A stretch of DNA of 64,000 bases from SYIM01 sp964581825 (GCA_964581825.1 CAZORB010000003.1:1-64000); one strand, 5' to 3'; positions 54,652 through 62,683 are shown, counted from the first letter of the stretch. The notes: a model not told the origin generated them from the sequence alone. Numbers and translations: made by a program.

Positions 54652-55182
54652 ATGAAGACGCTGCGTCTACTGATACCGATCGCAATCTTCGCGCTGATCG
54701 GCTGGTTTCTGCTGAAAGGCCTGGATCGTGATCCAAAACTGGTTCCATCACCCCTGATCGGAAAGCCGGCACCGGCGTTCTCGCTGCCCGTGCTCAATGG
54801 CGAGAGCAACTGGTCGCCCTCCGAGATGAAGGGCAAGGTGTGGCTGCTCAATGTCTGGGCGTCTTGGTGTGCGGCCTGTCAGATCGAACATCCGCTGCTA
54901 AACGACATGGCCCGTGACCAGATCGTCCCGATCGTGGGTTTCGCCTGGAAAGACAAGCGCGACGATTCGGTGGCCTGGCTGAAGCGACATGGCAACCCGT
55001 ATTCGGTAGTGATCAGTGATTTTGATGGGCGCGCAGCCATCGACTGGGGTGTGTACGGCGCCCCGGAAACTTTTCTGATCGACCGGGACGGCGTGATTCG
55101 CTACAAGCAGGTAGGTCCCTTTACCCCTGAAATCATTCGCGACGAACTGCTGCCACTGCTGAAACGGCTGGGAGCCCGGTAA
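54652..55182 (+). CDS. ccmG: Thiol:disulfide oxidoreductase CcmG/DsbE
   Basis: Membrane-anchored thioredoxin-fold reductase of 176 residues that keeps the apocytochrome CxxCH thiols reduced. N-terminal anchor LLIPIAIFALIGWFLL, active site Cys73-x-x-Cys76 in WASWCAACQIEHP, and the cis-proline GAPETFLID. Last gene of the uninterrupted ccmIABCDEFG run; in related operons ccmH would follow directly, but an inserted module stands here. Confidence 0.95.
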   Translation: MKTLRLLIPIAIFALIGWFLLKGLDRDPKLVPSPLIGKPAPAFSLPVLNGESNWSPSEMKGKVWLLNVWASWCAACQIEHPLLNDMARDQIVPIVGFAWKDKRDDSVAWLKRHGNPYSVVISDFDGRAAIDWGVYGAPETFLIDRDGVIRYKQVGPFTPEIIRDELLPLLKRLGAR

Positions 55183-55207
55183 ACCCCCTTGGGCGGTACG
55201 CTTTCGG

Positions 55208-55627
55208 TCAGCCCTCTTGCCGCCGTAATACCTGGAGGTAACGCGCGGCGGCGAGGGCCTGTTCCGCGATATGGCGTTGATCGTTGGAGGGTAGGCCTTC
55301 TAACTCCAACGCTATCCGGCGCGCAAGATCTGGCAGCGTATCCGAGGTACGACTGAGTAAACCCTCAACCGAACGCCCATATACCCGCGCAAACTGTCTG
55401 AGACGAACCAGCGAAGGCGCTATGACGCCGTTCTCGATTCGGCTGACTGTTTCTGGTTCAATGCCAAGCTGTTCCGCTACCTGTTGCTGTGATAGCCCAC
55501 AGCGTTTTCGCTCCTCGACGAGCGCCCGCCCGACACCTTTCAGGAACACCAGCGGATCATCCCAATCGGTCGGCGCGTCTGAATCCGAAACAAATTGGCG
55601 AGGCGTGGACGAGTTCCTCTGCGACAT
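55208..55627 (-). CDS. XRE-family transcriptional regulator inserted in the ccm operon
   Basis: A 139-residue DNA-binding protein with a Cro/CI-type helix-turn-helix at about 35-90 (ALVEERKRCGLSQQQVAEQL then GIEPETVSRIENGVIAPSLVRL), a polar N-terminal tail and a C-terminal helix ending LAAARYLQVLRR. No metabolite-binding domain is evident. It is transcribed against the ccm genes, 25 bases after ccmG, and divergently from the unknown gene at 55704. The shared intergenic region is clearly AT-richer than its surroundings, which suggests acquired DNA. Confidence 0.9.
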   Translation of the reverse strand: MSQRNSSTPRQFVSDSDAPTDWDDPLVFLKGVGRALVEERKRCGLSQQQVAEQLGIEPETVSRIENGVIAPSLVRLRQFARVYGRSVEGLLSRTSDTLPDLARRIALELEGLPSNDQRHIAEQALAAARYLQVLRRQEG

Positions 55628-55634
55628 GACATGA

Positions 55635-55685
55635 GTTGAATGATTTAACCGATAGCGTAGGTTGGGTGCTATCCTCGTTGAATGA
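55635..55685. promoter_or_regulatory. Composite operator between the XRE gene and the divergent unknown gene
   Basis: Order: GTTGAATGA (55635-55643), GATAGC (55651-55656), 11 bases, GCTATC (55668-55673), GTTGAATGA (55677-55685). The outer direct repeats are 42 bases apart, about four helical turns, and the inner halves form a dyad. Its location suggests autoregulation by the XRE protein. Confidence 0.6.
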
Positions 55686-55703
55686 CTTTTCGCGCATGTT
55701 TTG

Positions 55704-56048
55704 ATGTTTCAAGTAATGTTTGGTGCGAAAAGATCTCCTGTGCAAAACGCTGAACACCAAATTAGCCGAGACGTTATCGACCCGTTACTTCTGGAAGTTG
55801 CCCTGTACCGGAGCTGGCTGATTGACCAGAGCGGTCGAGATCTCGACCGCAACGAAACCGAGCGGCTGCTGCGCGACATGCGCGCGCCTGAGCGGTTACG
55901 GGCGACACCTGCCACGCTGCTTGCGCTGCTGGACGAAAGCATGAAGCCTGAGCACCGAGCCACCCTGAAAAGCCTACGAGAAAAGACAGGATTTGATAGC
56001 CAGATCTCCAGCTGGCTTGCGCAGGCCACTGCCCCGCGCCCCACCTGA
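55704..56048 (+). CDS. Unrecognised 114-residue protein, partner of the XRE regulator
   Basis: I do not recognise this family. It is predicted soluble and helical: after a short basic N-terminus (MFGAKRSPVQNAE), amphipathic segments DPLLLEVALYRSWLIDQSG, NETERLLRDMRAPERLRATP and LKSLREKTGFDSQISSWLAQ follow. It has no signal peptide, membrane segment or cysteines. ATG 55704 and 55716 are both possible, and TTG 55701 too. It is divergent from the XRE gene across an operator-like region, as in small toxin-antitoxin or regulator-effector pairs, but nothing proves that role. It is followed by a perfect stem-loop and then ccmH. Confidence 0.6.
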   Translation: MFQVMFGAKRSPVQNAEHQISRDVIDPLLLEVALYRSWLIDQSGRDLDRNETERLLRDMRAPERLRATPATLLALLDESMKPEHRATLKSLREKTGFDSQISSWLAQATAPRPT

Positions 56049-56057
56049 CTGTGCGAG

Positions 56058-56081
56058 ACTCGCGATCCGTAGATCGCGAGT
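56058..56081 (+). terminator. Perfect 10-bp stem-loop directly before ccmH
   Basis: ACTCGCGATC (56058-56067), loop CGTA, GATCGCGAGT (56072-56081). It begins 9 bases after the unknown gene's stop and ends 9 bases before the ccmH ATG. No U-tract follows. It could end the upstream transcript or hide the ccmH ribosome site, and no Shine-Dalgarno is visible between it and the ATG. Confidence 0.55.
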
Positions 56082-56090
56082 ACTGATTCG

Positions 56091-56510
56091 ATGAGCCCGT
56101 CCGAGACCGAACGTCTGAAGCGCCTGTCCGAGGAGCTGCGCTGTCTGGTCTGTCAGAACCAGACGCTGGCTGACTCCAACGCCGAGCTTGCCGTTGACCT
56201 TAAGAAACAACTTGAGCTGCTGCTCGCGCAAGGCCAGACCGATGCGCAGATTCGCGACTACATGGTGGCGCGCTACGGAGACTTCGTGCTGTACCGTCCG
56301 CCGATCCAGCGCAACACCTGGTTTCTCTGGTTCGGGCCCTTCGTCATGCTGGCAGGCGGCGCCCTGGTATGGTGGCTCGTACAGCGGCGAACCCGGCTTA
56401 CCGGGACAGCGACGATACCGCGTCACACCGAGCATGCGCAGCCCCGGTCAGCACCTGCCCAAGCTGAGGAAGAGTCGGTGGCGCGCGCTCGCGCGCTGCT
56501 CGATCGCTAA
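56091..56510 (+). CDS. ccmH: Cytochrome c maturation protein CcmH lacking a signal peptide
   Basis: CcmH is a periplasmic thioredoxin-like reductant of apocytochrome. The 139-residue product starts MSPSETERLKRLSEELRC and has the redox motif Cys18-x-x-Cys21 (LRCLVCQNQTLADSNAELA), YMVARYGDFVLYRPP and a C-terminal helix (LWFGPFVMLAGGALVWWLV). Homologues begin with a signal peptide before the SEELRC region; here the frame closes at TAG 56070 and no hydrophobic leader exists, so the redox domain probably stays in the cytoplasm. The gene is cut off from ccmABCDEFG by the XRE module. No Shine-Dalgarno is visible. Likely nonfunctional or needing a different start. Confidence 0.85.
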   Translation: MSPSETERLKRLSEELRCLVCQNQTLADSNAELAVDLKKQLELLLAQGQTDAQIRDYMVARYGDFVLYRPPIQRNTWFLWFGPFVMLAGGALVWWLVQRRTRLTGTATIPRHTEHAQPRSAPAQAEEESVARARALLDR

Positions 56511-56523
56511 ACCGCTCGCGGGC

Positions 56524-57735
56524 TCAGTGCGCTGGCCGGGCATCAAATCGCCGCATCGCAACGCCCACCCCGGCTACCACCATCGCGCAGCCGGCAATGG
56601 CCACCCAGGTCAGCGACCAGTCGCCGTGCCATTGCGCAATTACCGCAATGGTGGGTAGTGACAAGGCTTGGCCTATGCCCGACCCCTGCTGCATCCAGCC
56701 CACGGTTGTCGAGACTGCACGGGGGTCGGGTGCGTAGGCCACGACGCTTGCGAACAGCGCGCCCGGCACTAAACCGCTGACGATTGATAGGGTGAGCGCA
56801 GCCGAATACCGCAGCGCAAAGGGTGCCGAGCTACCGAACACCACCCAGGCCATGATCGCGATCACCCCTGCCGCGCCGATCAGGAGTGTCGAACGCGGAA
56901 TGCCTCGCTGCAGCAGGTGTCCCGAGGCAAGGTTGCCCAGCGCATTGCCCAGCACTGCGATCGCGGTGAGCGCGCCCCCCAGCCGTGGATCAATTCCAGA
57001 CTCCCGATACACCGTGGGCAGAAAACTGAATGCTCCAAGAAATTGCGCGGCGTAAAACAGGAACCCTACTGCAAGCAGCCAAGGGCCCGGCGACCGCAGT
57101 GTGAGGGCCATCAGGTTGACCAGCGATACGCCAGGGCCTCGCGACCGGGCGGATTCCGCAGCGTCGGGGCGGGGATGCGCGCGCAGGATCAAGAGCGCCC
57201 ATAACAGCGCGCAGATCGAGGTTAGAACCCACGCGCTTCGCCATCCAAACGAAGCGATCAGCCAGGGCGTCACGATCAGCATCACGCTCATGCCGAGCGG
57301 CATGTACGCGCTCCAGCCGCCCAGCCATCCGCGCAGCCGCTCTGGCGGCACGCAGCGACTCAGCAGCGCGGGCCCAGGCAATACCGCAAGCAGCATGCCC
57401 AGGCTTTCTACCATCCGGCTCGCGAACATCAACACGGGGCGATCGGCTAGCGCGCCAATCAGACCCGCCACACCGACAAGGGTCAGGCCCACCAGCATGG
57501 TGCGCCGGTGACCGAATCGATCAGCGAGCGATCCCCCGGCGATTCCCAGGGTTGCTCCCGCGAACATCAGCAGCGAGGTGAGCCAGCTGACTTCGACCAG
57601 CGTGAATCCGAATGCCTCCCGCAGTTCAGCGAGCGCGGGTGGGAGTTTGCCGAAATTGAGCGCGACGGTAACGCCCGCGCCAACGGTGATGGCTGCGCGA
57701 AGCTCAGCGCGCAAGGCGCGTTGCGGCGGCGTCAA
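56524..57735 (-). CDS. MFS transporter
   Basis: A 403-residue, twelve-helix major facilitator. The loop 2-3 signature region reads GGSLADRFGHRRTMLVGL, matching the GxLaDrxGrkxxl motif, with Pro/Gly-rich helix 4 and 5 segments (RLRGWLGGWSAYMPLGMSVML). The start is TTG 57735 or TTG 57714, both overlapping or abutting the thrH stop at 57704, so it is coupled to thrH. The substrate is unknown; the cyanate/CynX-like style is only a loose resemblance. Ends 14 bases from the convergent ccmH. Confidence 0.85.
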   Translation of the reverse strand: MTPPQRALRAELRAAITVGAGVTVALNFGKLPPALAELREAFGFTLVEVSWLTSLLMFAGATLGIAGGSLADRFGHRRTMLVGLTLVGVAGLIGALADRPVLMFASRMVESLGMLLAVLPGPALLSRCVPPERLRGWLGGWSAYMPLGMSVMLIVTPWLIASFGWRSAWVLTSICALLWALLILRAHPRPDAAESARSRGPGVSLVNLMALTLRSPGPWLLAVGFLFYAAQFLGAFSFLPTVYRESGIDPRLGGALTAIAVLGNALGNLASGHLLQRGIPRSTLLIGAAGVIAIMAWVVFGSSAPFALRYSAALTLSIVSGLVPGALFASVVAYAPDPRAVSTTVGWMQQGSGIGQALSLPTIAVIAQWHGDWSLTWVAIAGCAMVVAGVGVAMRRFDARPAH

Positions 57736-58318
57736 TCGCCGCCCGAAGTTCGTCGTAGGTATCCGTTACCGGAAATTGCGGAAACTGCTCAACGATCGCA
57801 GCGGGGGGGTGGAAGAAAAACCCAGCATCGGCAGCACCCAACATCGCGGTGTCGTTGTAAGAGTCGCCAGCCGCCATCACCTGAAAATTAAGCGCTTTAA
57901 GCGCGTTGACCGCCGCACGCTTCTGATCGGGCATGCGCAGCCGCCACCCGGTTACAACACCTGAGTGATCCACTTCCAAGCGGTGGCACAGAAGCGATGG
58001 CCAGCCGAGCTGTCGCATCAAAGGACTTGCGAACTCATAGAAGGTGTCCGAGAGAATGAACACCTGGTAGCGCTCACGCAGCGCATCCAGAAAGGCACGC
58101 GCACCTTCCATCGGCCCCATACCGTCAATGACGCGCTGAATATCAGCGAGCTTCAGACCGTGCTGATCGAGAAGCCGCAACCGAAACGCCATCAGCTTGT
58201 CGTAGTCAGGCTCGTCGCGCGTGGTGCGGGAGAGCTCAGCAATTCCGGTTCGCCGCGAAAACTCGATCCAGATTTCCGGGACCAGCACACCTTCAAGATC
58301 CAGACATACAACCTGCAC
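57704..58318 (-). CDS. thrH: ThrH: phosphoserine phosphatase/homoserine phosphotransferase
   Basis: HAD-superfamily enzyme known from Pseudomonas to dephosphorylate phosphoserine and transfer phosphate to homoserine. The sequence LDLEGVLVPEIWIEFSRRTGI is the ThrH form of the HAD nucleophile motif (DLEGV), followed by FILSDTFYEFASPLMRQLGWPSLLCHRLE and AAGDSYNDTAMLGAADAG. GTG 58318 (VQVVCLDLEG) is chosen over ATG 58360, since the -10 box at 58370-58377 leaves no leader for the ATG. 204 residues. Overlaps the MFS gene. Confidence 0.88.
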   Translation of the reverse strand: MQVVCLDLEGVLVPEIWIEFSRRTGIAELSRTTRDEPDYDKLMAFRLRLLDQHGLKLADIQRVIDGMGPMEGARAFLDALRERYQVFILSDTFYEFASPLMRQLGWPSLLCHRLEVDHSGVVTGWRLRMPDQKRAAVNALKALNFQVMAAGDSYNDTAMLGAADAGFFFHPPAAIVEQFPQFPVTDTYDELRAAIDAAATRLAR

Positions 58319-58369
58319 GAGCGCTCTCCGTTGGCGGGGGGCCGGACCCTTCCGGTTCATCCGCCGCGC

Positions 58370-58377
58370 ATTTTATA
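58370..58377 (-). promoter_or_regulatory. TATAAAAT -10 box for thrH
   Basis: The minus strand reads TATAAAAT, about 50 bases before the GTG chosen for thrH. No good -35 box; the upstream stem-loop occupies that position. Confidence 0.4.
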
Positions 58378-58382
58378 GGGAT

Positions 58383-58404
58383 CCGCCGGGACTCGGCCCG
58401 GCGG
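58383..58404 (-). terminator. GC-rich 8-bp stem-loop after the cupin gene
   Basis: CCGCCGGG (58383-58390), loop ACTCGG, CCCGGCGG (58397-58404), just beyond the stop of the leftward cupin gene. It is immediately followed by the thrH -10 box rather than a U-tract. Confidence 0.5.
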
Positions 58405-58411
58405 GCGGTGG

Positions 58412-59440
58412 CTAGCGCTGCTCGAAAATACCGAGCTTGCGATGGACTGGCGATTCATCGGCCATGGCAATGAAAGCGGGAACCTTTGAAGACCGGTTCT
58501 GCAGCTTGAGCGTGGTCCAGCCGGGCGCGCACGCGGTATCAGACTGCGTGAGATCCAGCGTGGTGTCGCCGATCAGCGCCTGTGCGTCGCCTTCGACCAT
58601 GTGCAGCATGCGCGCAGCCGACATTCGAGGCAGCGTGGTCTCTTCGCCAGGCCGTAGCATCAGTACCGAGAACGAAATGGTATTGAGGCAGTCAGCGCCA
58701 GTTTCCGGATTGATGTAGGCGAGCAGCACCGGCTCACGCGAAGGCAGGCTGGTGGCAAGCGCGCCCAGAGCCGCGCGCGTGCGCGCCCATGGATAGCGCA
58801 GCAGCGGATACTCGGCGGTGGAGCGGACGCCGTCGCGCACTGGCGCAAGGCCACCCGAGGCATAGGTCCAGGCGGGCTTTGACGGCTTCTGCGTCTTGCC
58901 GTCAATGTGGTACGAACAATCGATTGCCACCATGAGCGGCACATCCAGCACATCCAGCCAGATCATGGGGCCCGGGCCCTTGTGGCGATGCTCGTGCCAT
59001 AGCCAGGTTGGGGTAAGGACGAGATCACCGGGCTCCATCGGGCAGCTTTCTCCCCCCACGATGGTGACGCCGCCGGTTCCCTCCACCACAAAGCGTGCCG
59101 CATTGGGCGTGTGCTTGTGGTTGGGCGCGTTCTCACCAGGCAGCACCAGTTGCATGCCCAGATAAATGCATGCCGAGGCCTGCAGGGCTTCCAACCCACG
59201 GCCTGGATTGGCCAGCACCAGTACGCGGCGCTCGGCTTTCTCCATCGGGGTAAGATCGCCCGCCCGCATCAGCAAGGGCCGAATATCACTCCAGGCCCAT
59301 CGGCAAACCTGAGTAGCGGTGCGCGGCTGACCAGGCGGCAGCAGAGCGCGTAGACTGGGCCACAATGGCACGAGGTTACGGGCGCGCAGAGACTCCAGAT
59401 ATTCGGCTGGCAGCTCGTCCAGCGTTCCGAGCGACTTCAT
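58412..59440 (-). CDS. Gentisate 1,2-dioxygenase-like double-cupin protein
   Basis: A 342-residue bicupin. The metal site of the N-terminal cupin reads APNHKHTPNAARFVVEG and LTPTWLWHEHRHKG, with three histidines and a glutamate region in the usual order; AWTYASGGLAPVRDG and YINPETGAD follow the gentisate/salicylate dioxygenase pattern. Such Fe(II) enzymes open gentisate to maleylpyruvate. No maleylpyruvate isomerase or hydrolase is beside it, though a GST-fold gene lies 2.5 kb away. AGAGGGAAC precedes ATG 59440. Confidence 0.82.
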   Translation of the reverse strand: MKSLGTLDELPAEYLESLRARNLVPLWPSLRALLPPGQPRTATQVCRWAWSDIRPLLMRAGDLTPMEKAERRVLVLANPGRGLEALQASACIYLGMQLVLPGENAPNHKHTPNAARFVVEGTGGVTIVGGESCPMEPGDLVLTPTWLWHEHRHKGPGPMIWLDVLDVPLMVAIDCSYHIDGKTQKPSKPAWTYASGGLAPVRDGVRSTAEYPLLRYPWARTRAALGALATSLPSREPVLLAYINPETGADCLNTISFSVLMLRPGEETTLPRMSAARMLHMVEGDAQALIGDTTLDLTQSDTACAPGWTTLKLQNRSSKVPAFIAMADESPVHRKLGIFEQR

Positions 59441-59525
59441 GTTCCCTCTTCCCCCCTGTTGATTTTGACCGCTATTTTCCAGAAAGCTCGGTTTTCATCA
59501 AATTTGAGTCGGGCCGCCCAGAATC

Positions 59526-60764
59526 ATGCAACTCCTGACCAGCCTGCTGCTCCTGATCATCGTCGCCCGTTTGCTCGGACACTTGTTCGCGCGCTGGGGG
59601 CAGCCATCCATTGTCGGCGAAATGCTGGCGGGTGTGCTGCTGGGCCCGTCGGTTTTCAATCTGATCCAGCCGAACGAGGCGCTGTCAGGGATTGCTCAGC
59701 TGGCGGTATTCCTGGTCGTGCTGTCTGCCGGCATCGAGATGGATTTCCAGCGAGTGGTCGCTGCCATGCGTGGGCGCGGCCTGTTGGTGGCTTCGCTTGG
59801 TTTCATGCTGCCGTTTGGCGGCGGAGTGGTCGTGGCCTGGGCGTATGCGCTCGACCCCATGCGGACCGTGTTTATGGGCCTGTGCATTGCGATCACTGCC
59901 CTGCCGGTTGCTGCGCGAATGATGTCAGACATGGGCATGATCGATACGCCAATCGCCCGCTATGCGATTGCCACGGCAATCCTGAACGACGTCGTCGCGC
60001 TATTCATTCTGGGGGTTGTGCTGGCGCTGCCGCCCGACTCGGGTACCAGCGAGCTTCTCACCAGCGGGCTGACCGCCTGCCTGAAACTGATGGGGCTTCT
60101 GGCCCTGGTCATTGGCGCTAACCTTCTGATACGTCGGCTCGAGCGCCGAGGCGCCAATCTGTCGAGTGTCAGCGAACGGCTCACCGGCGCATTCGGGTCC
60201 GAAGCGCTGTTCAGCATGGTCGTGGTCTTCGTGCTGTTTTTTGGCATGGTGAGCGAAAACCTGGGCTTTCACTTTGTGATCGGTGCGTTTTTCGGCGCAC
60301 TGCTCCTCGACCGGCGTCAGTTCTCGCCCGAACGCTTCGAAGATCTGAAACGAACGCTCGCCTCGGTCACGGCAGGCTTTCTGTCACCTATTTTTTTCGC
60401 CGACCTGGGTCTTGACTTCACATTCCGCGCATTCGGCCAGCTCGACTTTGTCGTGATCGTATTGCTGGTATCGATTGCGACCAAGCTGGTCGCGGGCTGG
60501 TGGGGCGGACGGATCCTCGGAATGCCTCACCGCGAAGCGCTGGGGCTGGGCGCAGTGTTAAACGGACGCGGTGTCATGGAACTGGTGGTTGCCACGATTG
60601 CTTACGACCGAGGCTTTATCGGACCCACCATGTTCTCAGTGCTGGTGCTGATGGGCGTCGTGACGACTGTGCTGAGTCCGATTCTGCTCAACGCCGCGCT
60701 CAATCGTGAGGCTCGCGCCGACTACGCGCTACGCCACCGCACCGACTCCCCTCCGCGCGGTTAG
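59526..60764 (+). CDS. CPA2-type cation:proton antiporter
   Basis: A 412-residue inner-membrane exchanger of the KefB/NapA class with about twelve helices (SLLLLIIVARLLGHLFARWGQPSIVGEMLAGVLLGP at the start and LGAVLNGRGVMELVVATIA near the end). Length and the absence of a TrkA-N domain indicate a membrane domain alone. Exchanges Na+ or K+ for H+. ATG 59526. It converges on the next gene with a TTAG overlap of four bases. Confidence 0.88.
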   Translation: MQLLTSLLLLIIVARLLGHLFARWGQPSIVGEMLAGVLLGPSVFNLIQPNEALSGIAQLAVFLVVLSAGIEMDFQRVVAAMRGRGLLVASLGFMLPFGGGVVVAWAYALDPMRTVFMGLCIAITALPVAARMMSDMGMIDTPIARYAIATAILNDVVALFILGVVLALPPDSGTSELLTSGLTACLKLMGLLALVIGANLLIRRLERRGANLSSVSERLTGAFGSEALFSMVVVFVLFFGMVSENLGFHFVIGAFFGALLLDRRQFSPERFEDLKRTLASVTAGFLSPIFFADLGLDFTFRAFGQLDFVVIVLLVSIATKLVAGWWGGRILGMPHREALGLGAVLNGRGVMELVVATIAYDRGFIGPTMFSVLVLMGVVTTVLSPILLNAALNREARADYALRHRTDSPPRG

Positions 60765-61750
60765 GCCAGGTAATCGGCCCGCAGGGCGCGCCGCCAGTCA
60801 GACGCGCTGGAGGCGGGCAGTGCGCCAATCCGCTGCAGCCCGCGATGCATGGTCTCCATCCCGACCTGATCAAACGCGCCGTCACTCCAAAAGCCCGAGC
60901 CCGCCAGCAGGCGCTCGACGATTGCCAACGCCGCAGCCGGTTCGATTCCGTAATGACCCGCGATCACCAGCGCCCCCTGGGCAGGTTCCTCGCGGATGGC
61001 AAGGACCGCACGACGGCGGGCTGCAATGATTCCCCGCACGACTTCGCCATGGCGCAGCATCCAGTCGGTACGCACAACACCCACCGTCTGCACGCACGGG
61101 CCAAGTACCTCGTCGGCGCTCCAAACTGGCCGCAGCCAGTCACGCTCGCGTGTAAACCGCGGCTCGGCCACCATCACGACATCGACGGTACCCTCGCGAA
61201 GCGCTGCGAGCTTCTGTTTGACTGGCCCCACCACCTTGCGCTCGACCCGGCCGTTGAGCCCCGCCGAGTCGACCATCGTCTGGCTGACCATGTCGCTCAA
61301 GGTGCCCTGTGCGGTGTAGCCCACCTTGCGTCCGGCCAGATCGCGAGGCGACTTGAGCGAGGTTTCGCCCCGACGGACGACCCATATCTGATCGGAGATT
61401 GCCTGCACACCGCCATGGACAATTGAGAACTCGGCCCCCTGCCCAATCGCTGCGATGACCGCCGGAAGGCTGACCTCGCCATAGGGCAGTTCAGCAGCCA
61501 GCGCATTCCGCAGCGTTGCGCCCCCCTCGGATGAACCAATGAAACCGCGAACCCCGATCCCCGCCATGTCCTGAAACCAGCCACGTTCTCGGGCCAGCAG
61601 AAGCGGCACCGCATGCAGACGGTTCGCCACCTGTGCAACAGTGAGGTCATGCTGCCGCGCGTGCGCCGAGCGGGGCAACGCCATCCACCCAATCAGCGCC
61701 GCTGCGGCGCTTGCTCCAAAGGCTCGCCGCGCAGGCATCCGCCAGCTCAT
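60761..61750 (-). CDS. ABC transporter substrate-binding protein, NMT1/TauA-type
   Basis: Periplasmic receptor of 329 residues. The N-terminus MPARRAFGASAAAALIGWMALPRSAHA carries an RR-x-F pair suggesting Tat export. The ligand domain has HAVPLLLARERGWFQD, LAGRKVGYTAQGTLSDMVSQ and PRFTRERDW. NMT1/TauA-like receptors bind sulfonates, nitrate or thiamine precursors. No permease or ATPase gene is adjacent. Confidence 0.82.
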   Translation of the reverse strand: MSWRMPARRAFGASAAAALIGWMALPRSAHARQHDLTVAQVANRLHAVPLLLARERGWFQDMAGIGVRGFIGSSEGGATLRNALAAELPYGEVSLPAVIAAIGQGAEFSIVHGGVQAISDQIWVVRRGETSLKSPRDLAGRKVGYTAQGTLSDMVSQTMVDSAGLNGRVERKVVGPVKQKLAALREGTVDVVMVAEPRFTRERDWLRPVWSADEVLGPCVQTVGVVRTDWMLRHGEVVRGIIAARRRAVLAIREEPAQGALVIAGHYGIEPAAALAIVERLLAGSGFWSDGAFDQVGMETMHRGLQRIGALPASSASDWRRALRADYLA

Positions 61751-61987
61751 CGCCCGAACTCCTCCGGTCTTGGTGATGGTTAGTCTGGATCAGGCCCAGT
61801 GCTTCGTTCGGGCGCGCCCGCTTGGAGCGGGTCTTACCGTTGATGTCCAGACAAACCTTTGGCATGTGAGTATAGCGGCCAGCACGCGGGCCAAACAGCC
61901 GCCATATCGCCCCCAACGGGCTTGCTGCCGGACCGAGGAGCAACTGGCGATACACTGCGCGCACCCATCACCCACCAGGAAGCCCAC

Positions 61988-62683
61988 ATGATCAAGTTCT
62001 GGTACAACCTTGCGCCGAACCCGATGAAGGTTGCGCTGATGCTCGAGGAATTGGGCATCGCTTATGAAGCGATTCCGGTTGACACCCGCAAAGGTGAACA
62101 GCACACCGCCGCGTTCAAAGCGCTCAATCCCAACGCCAAAGTGCCAGTGATCGATGACGCGGGCACCGTCATCTTTGACAGTAATGCAATTCTGTTATGG
62201 CTCGCCGACAAGCATGGTCGATTCGTTGCCCGCGATCCCGCATCCACCGACCGCGCCGAGACACTGGCCTGGTTGATGTTTATCGCGAGCGGCGTGGGCC
62301 CCTATTCCGGCCAGGCCGTGCACTTCCGTACCGCGGCGCCAGAGCCGAAGGAATACGCGCTCAATCGCTACGACTTCGAGGCCCACCGACACTGGGGCAT
62401 CCTCAACGAGCGGCTGTCCTCGCGCACCTGGCTGGTGGGTAACGATTACAGCATTGTCGACATGGCTTTCTGGGGTTGGGCCAGGATGGTTCCGTTCGTT
62501 CTGGATGACAAAGAGGCCTGGACACGCTACCCACATCTGAAGCGCCTTCTGGATGCCATCAACGCGCGGCCTGCAGCGGCGCGGGTCGAAGAGCTTCGCA
62601 AGCGGCACAGCTTCAAGGCCGACATGGACGATGAAGCGCGTCGCGCCATGTTCCCGCAAAATGAGCGACTGAAAAAACACTGA
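61988..62683 (+). CDS. Glutathione S-transferase family protein
   Basis: A 231-residue protein with an N-terminal thioredoxin-like domain (FWYNLAPNPMKVALMLEELGI, then NAKVPVIDDAGTVIFDSNAI with the cis-proline and glutathione gamma-Glu site) and an all-helical C-terminal domain containing WLVGNDYSIVDMAFWGWARM (N-capping box). It resembles the YfcG/YghU nu-class. ATG 61988 is the conserved start; the open frame extends to 61859. Substrate unknown. Confidence 0.88.
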   Translation: MIKFWYNLAPNPMKVALMLEELGIAYEAIPVDTRKGEQHTAAFKALNPNAKVPVIDDAGTVIFDSNAILLWLADKHGRFVARDPASTDRAETLAWLMFIASGVGPYSGQAVHFRTAAPEPKEYALNRYDFEAHRHWGILNERLSSRTWLVGNDYSIVDMAFWGWARMVPFVLDDKEAWTRYPHLKRLLDAINARPAAARVEELRKRHSFKADMDDEARRAMFPQNERLKKH

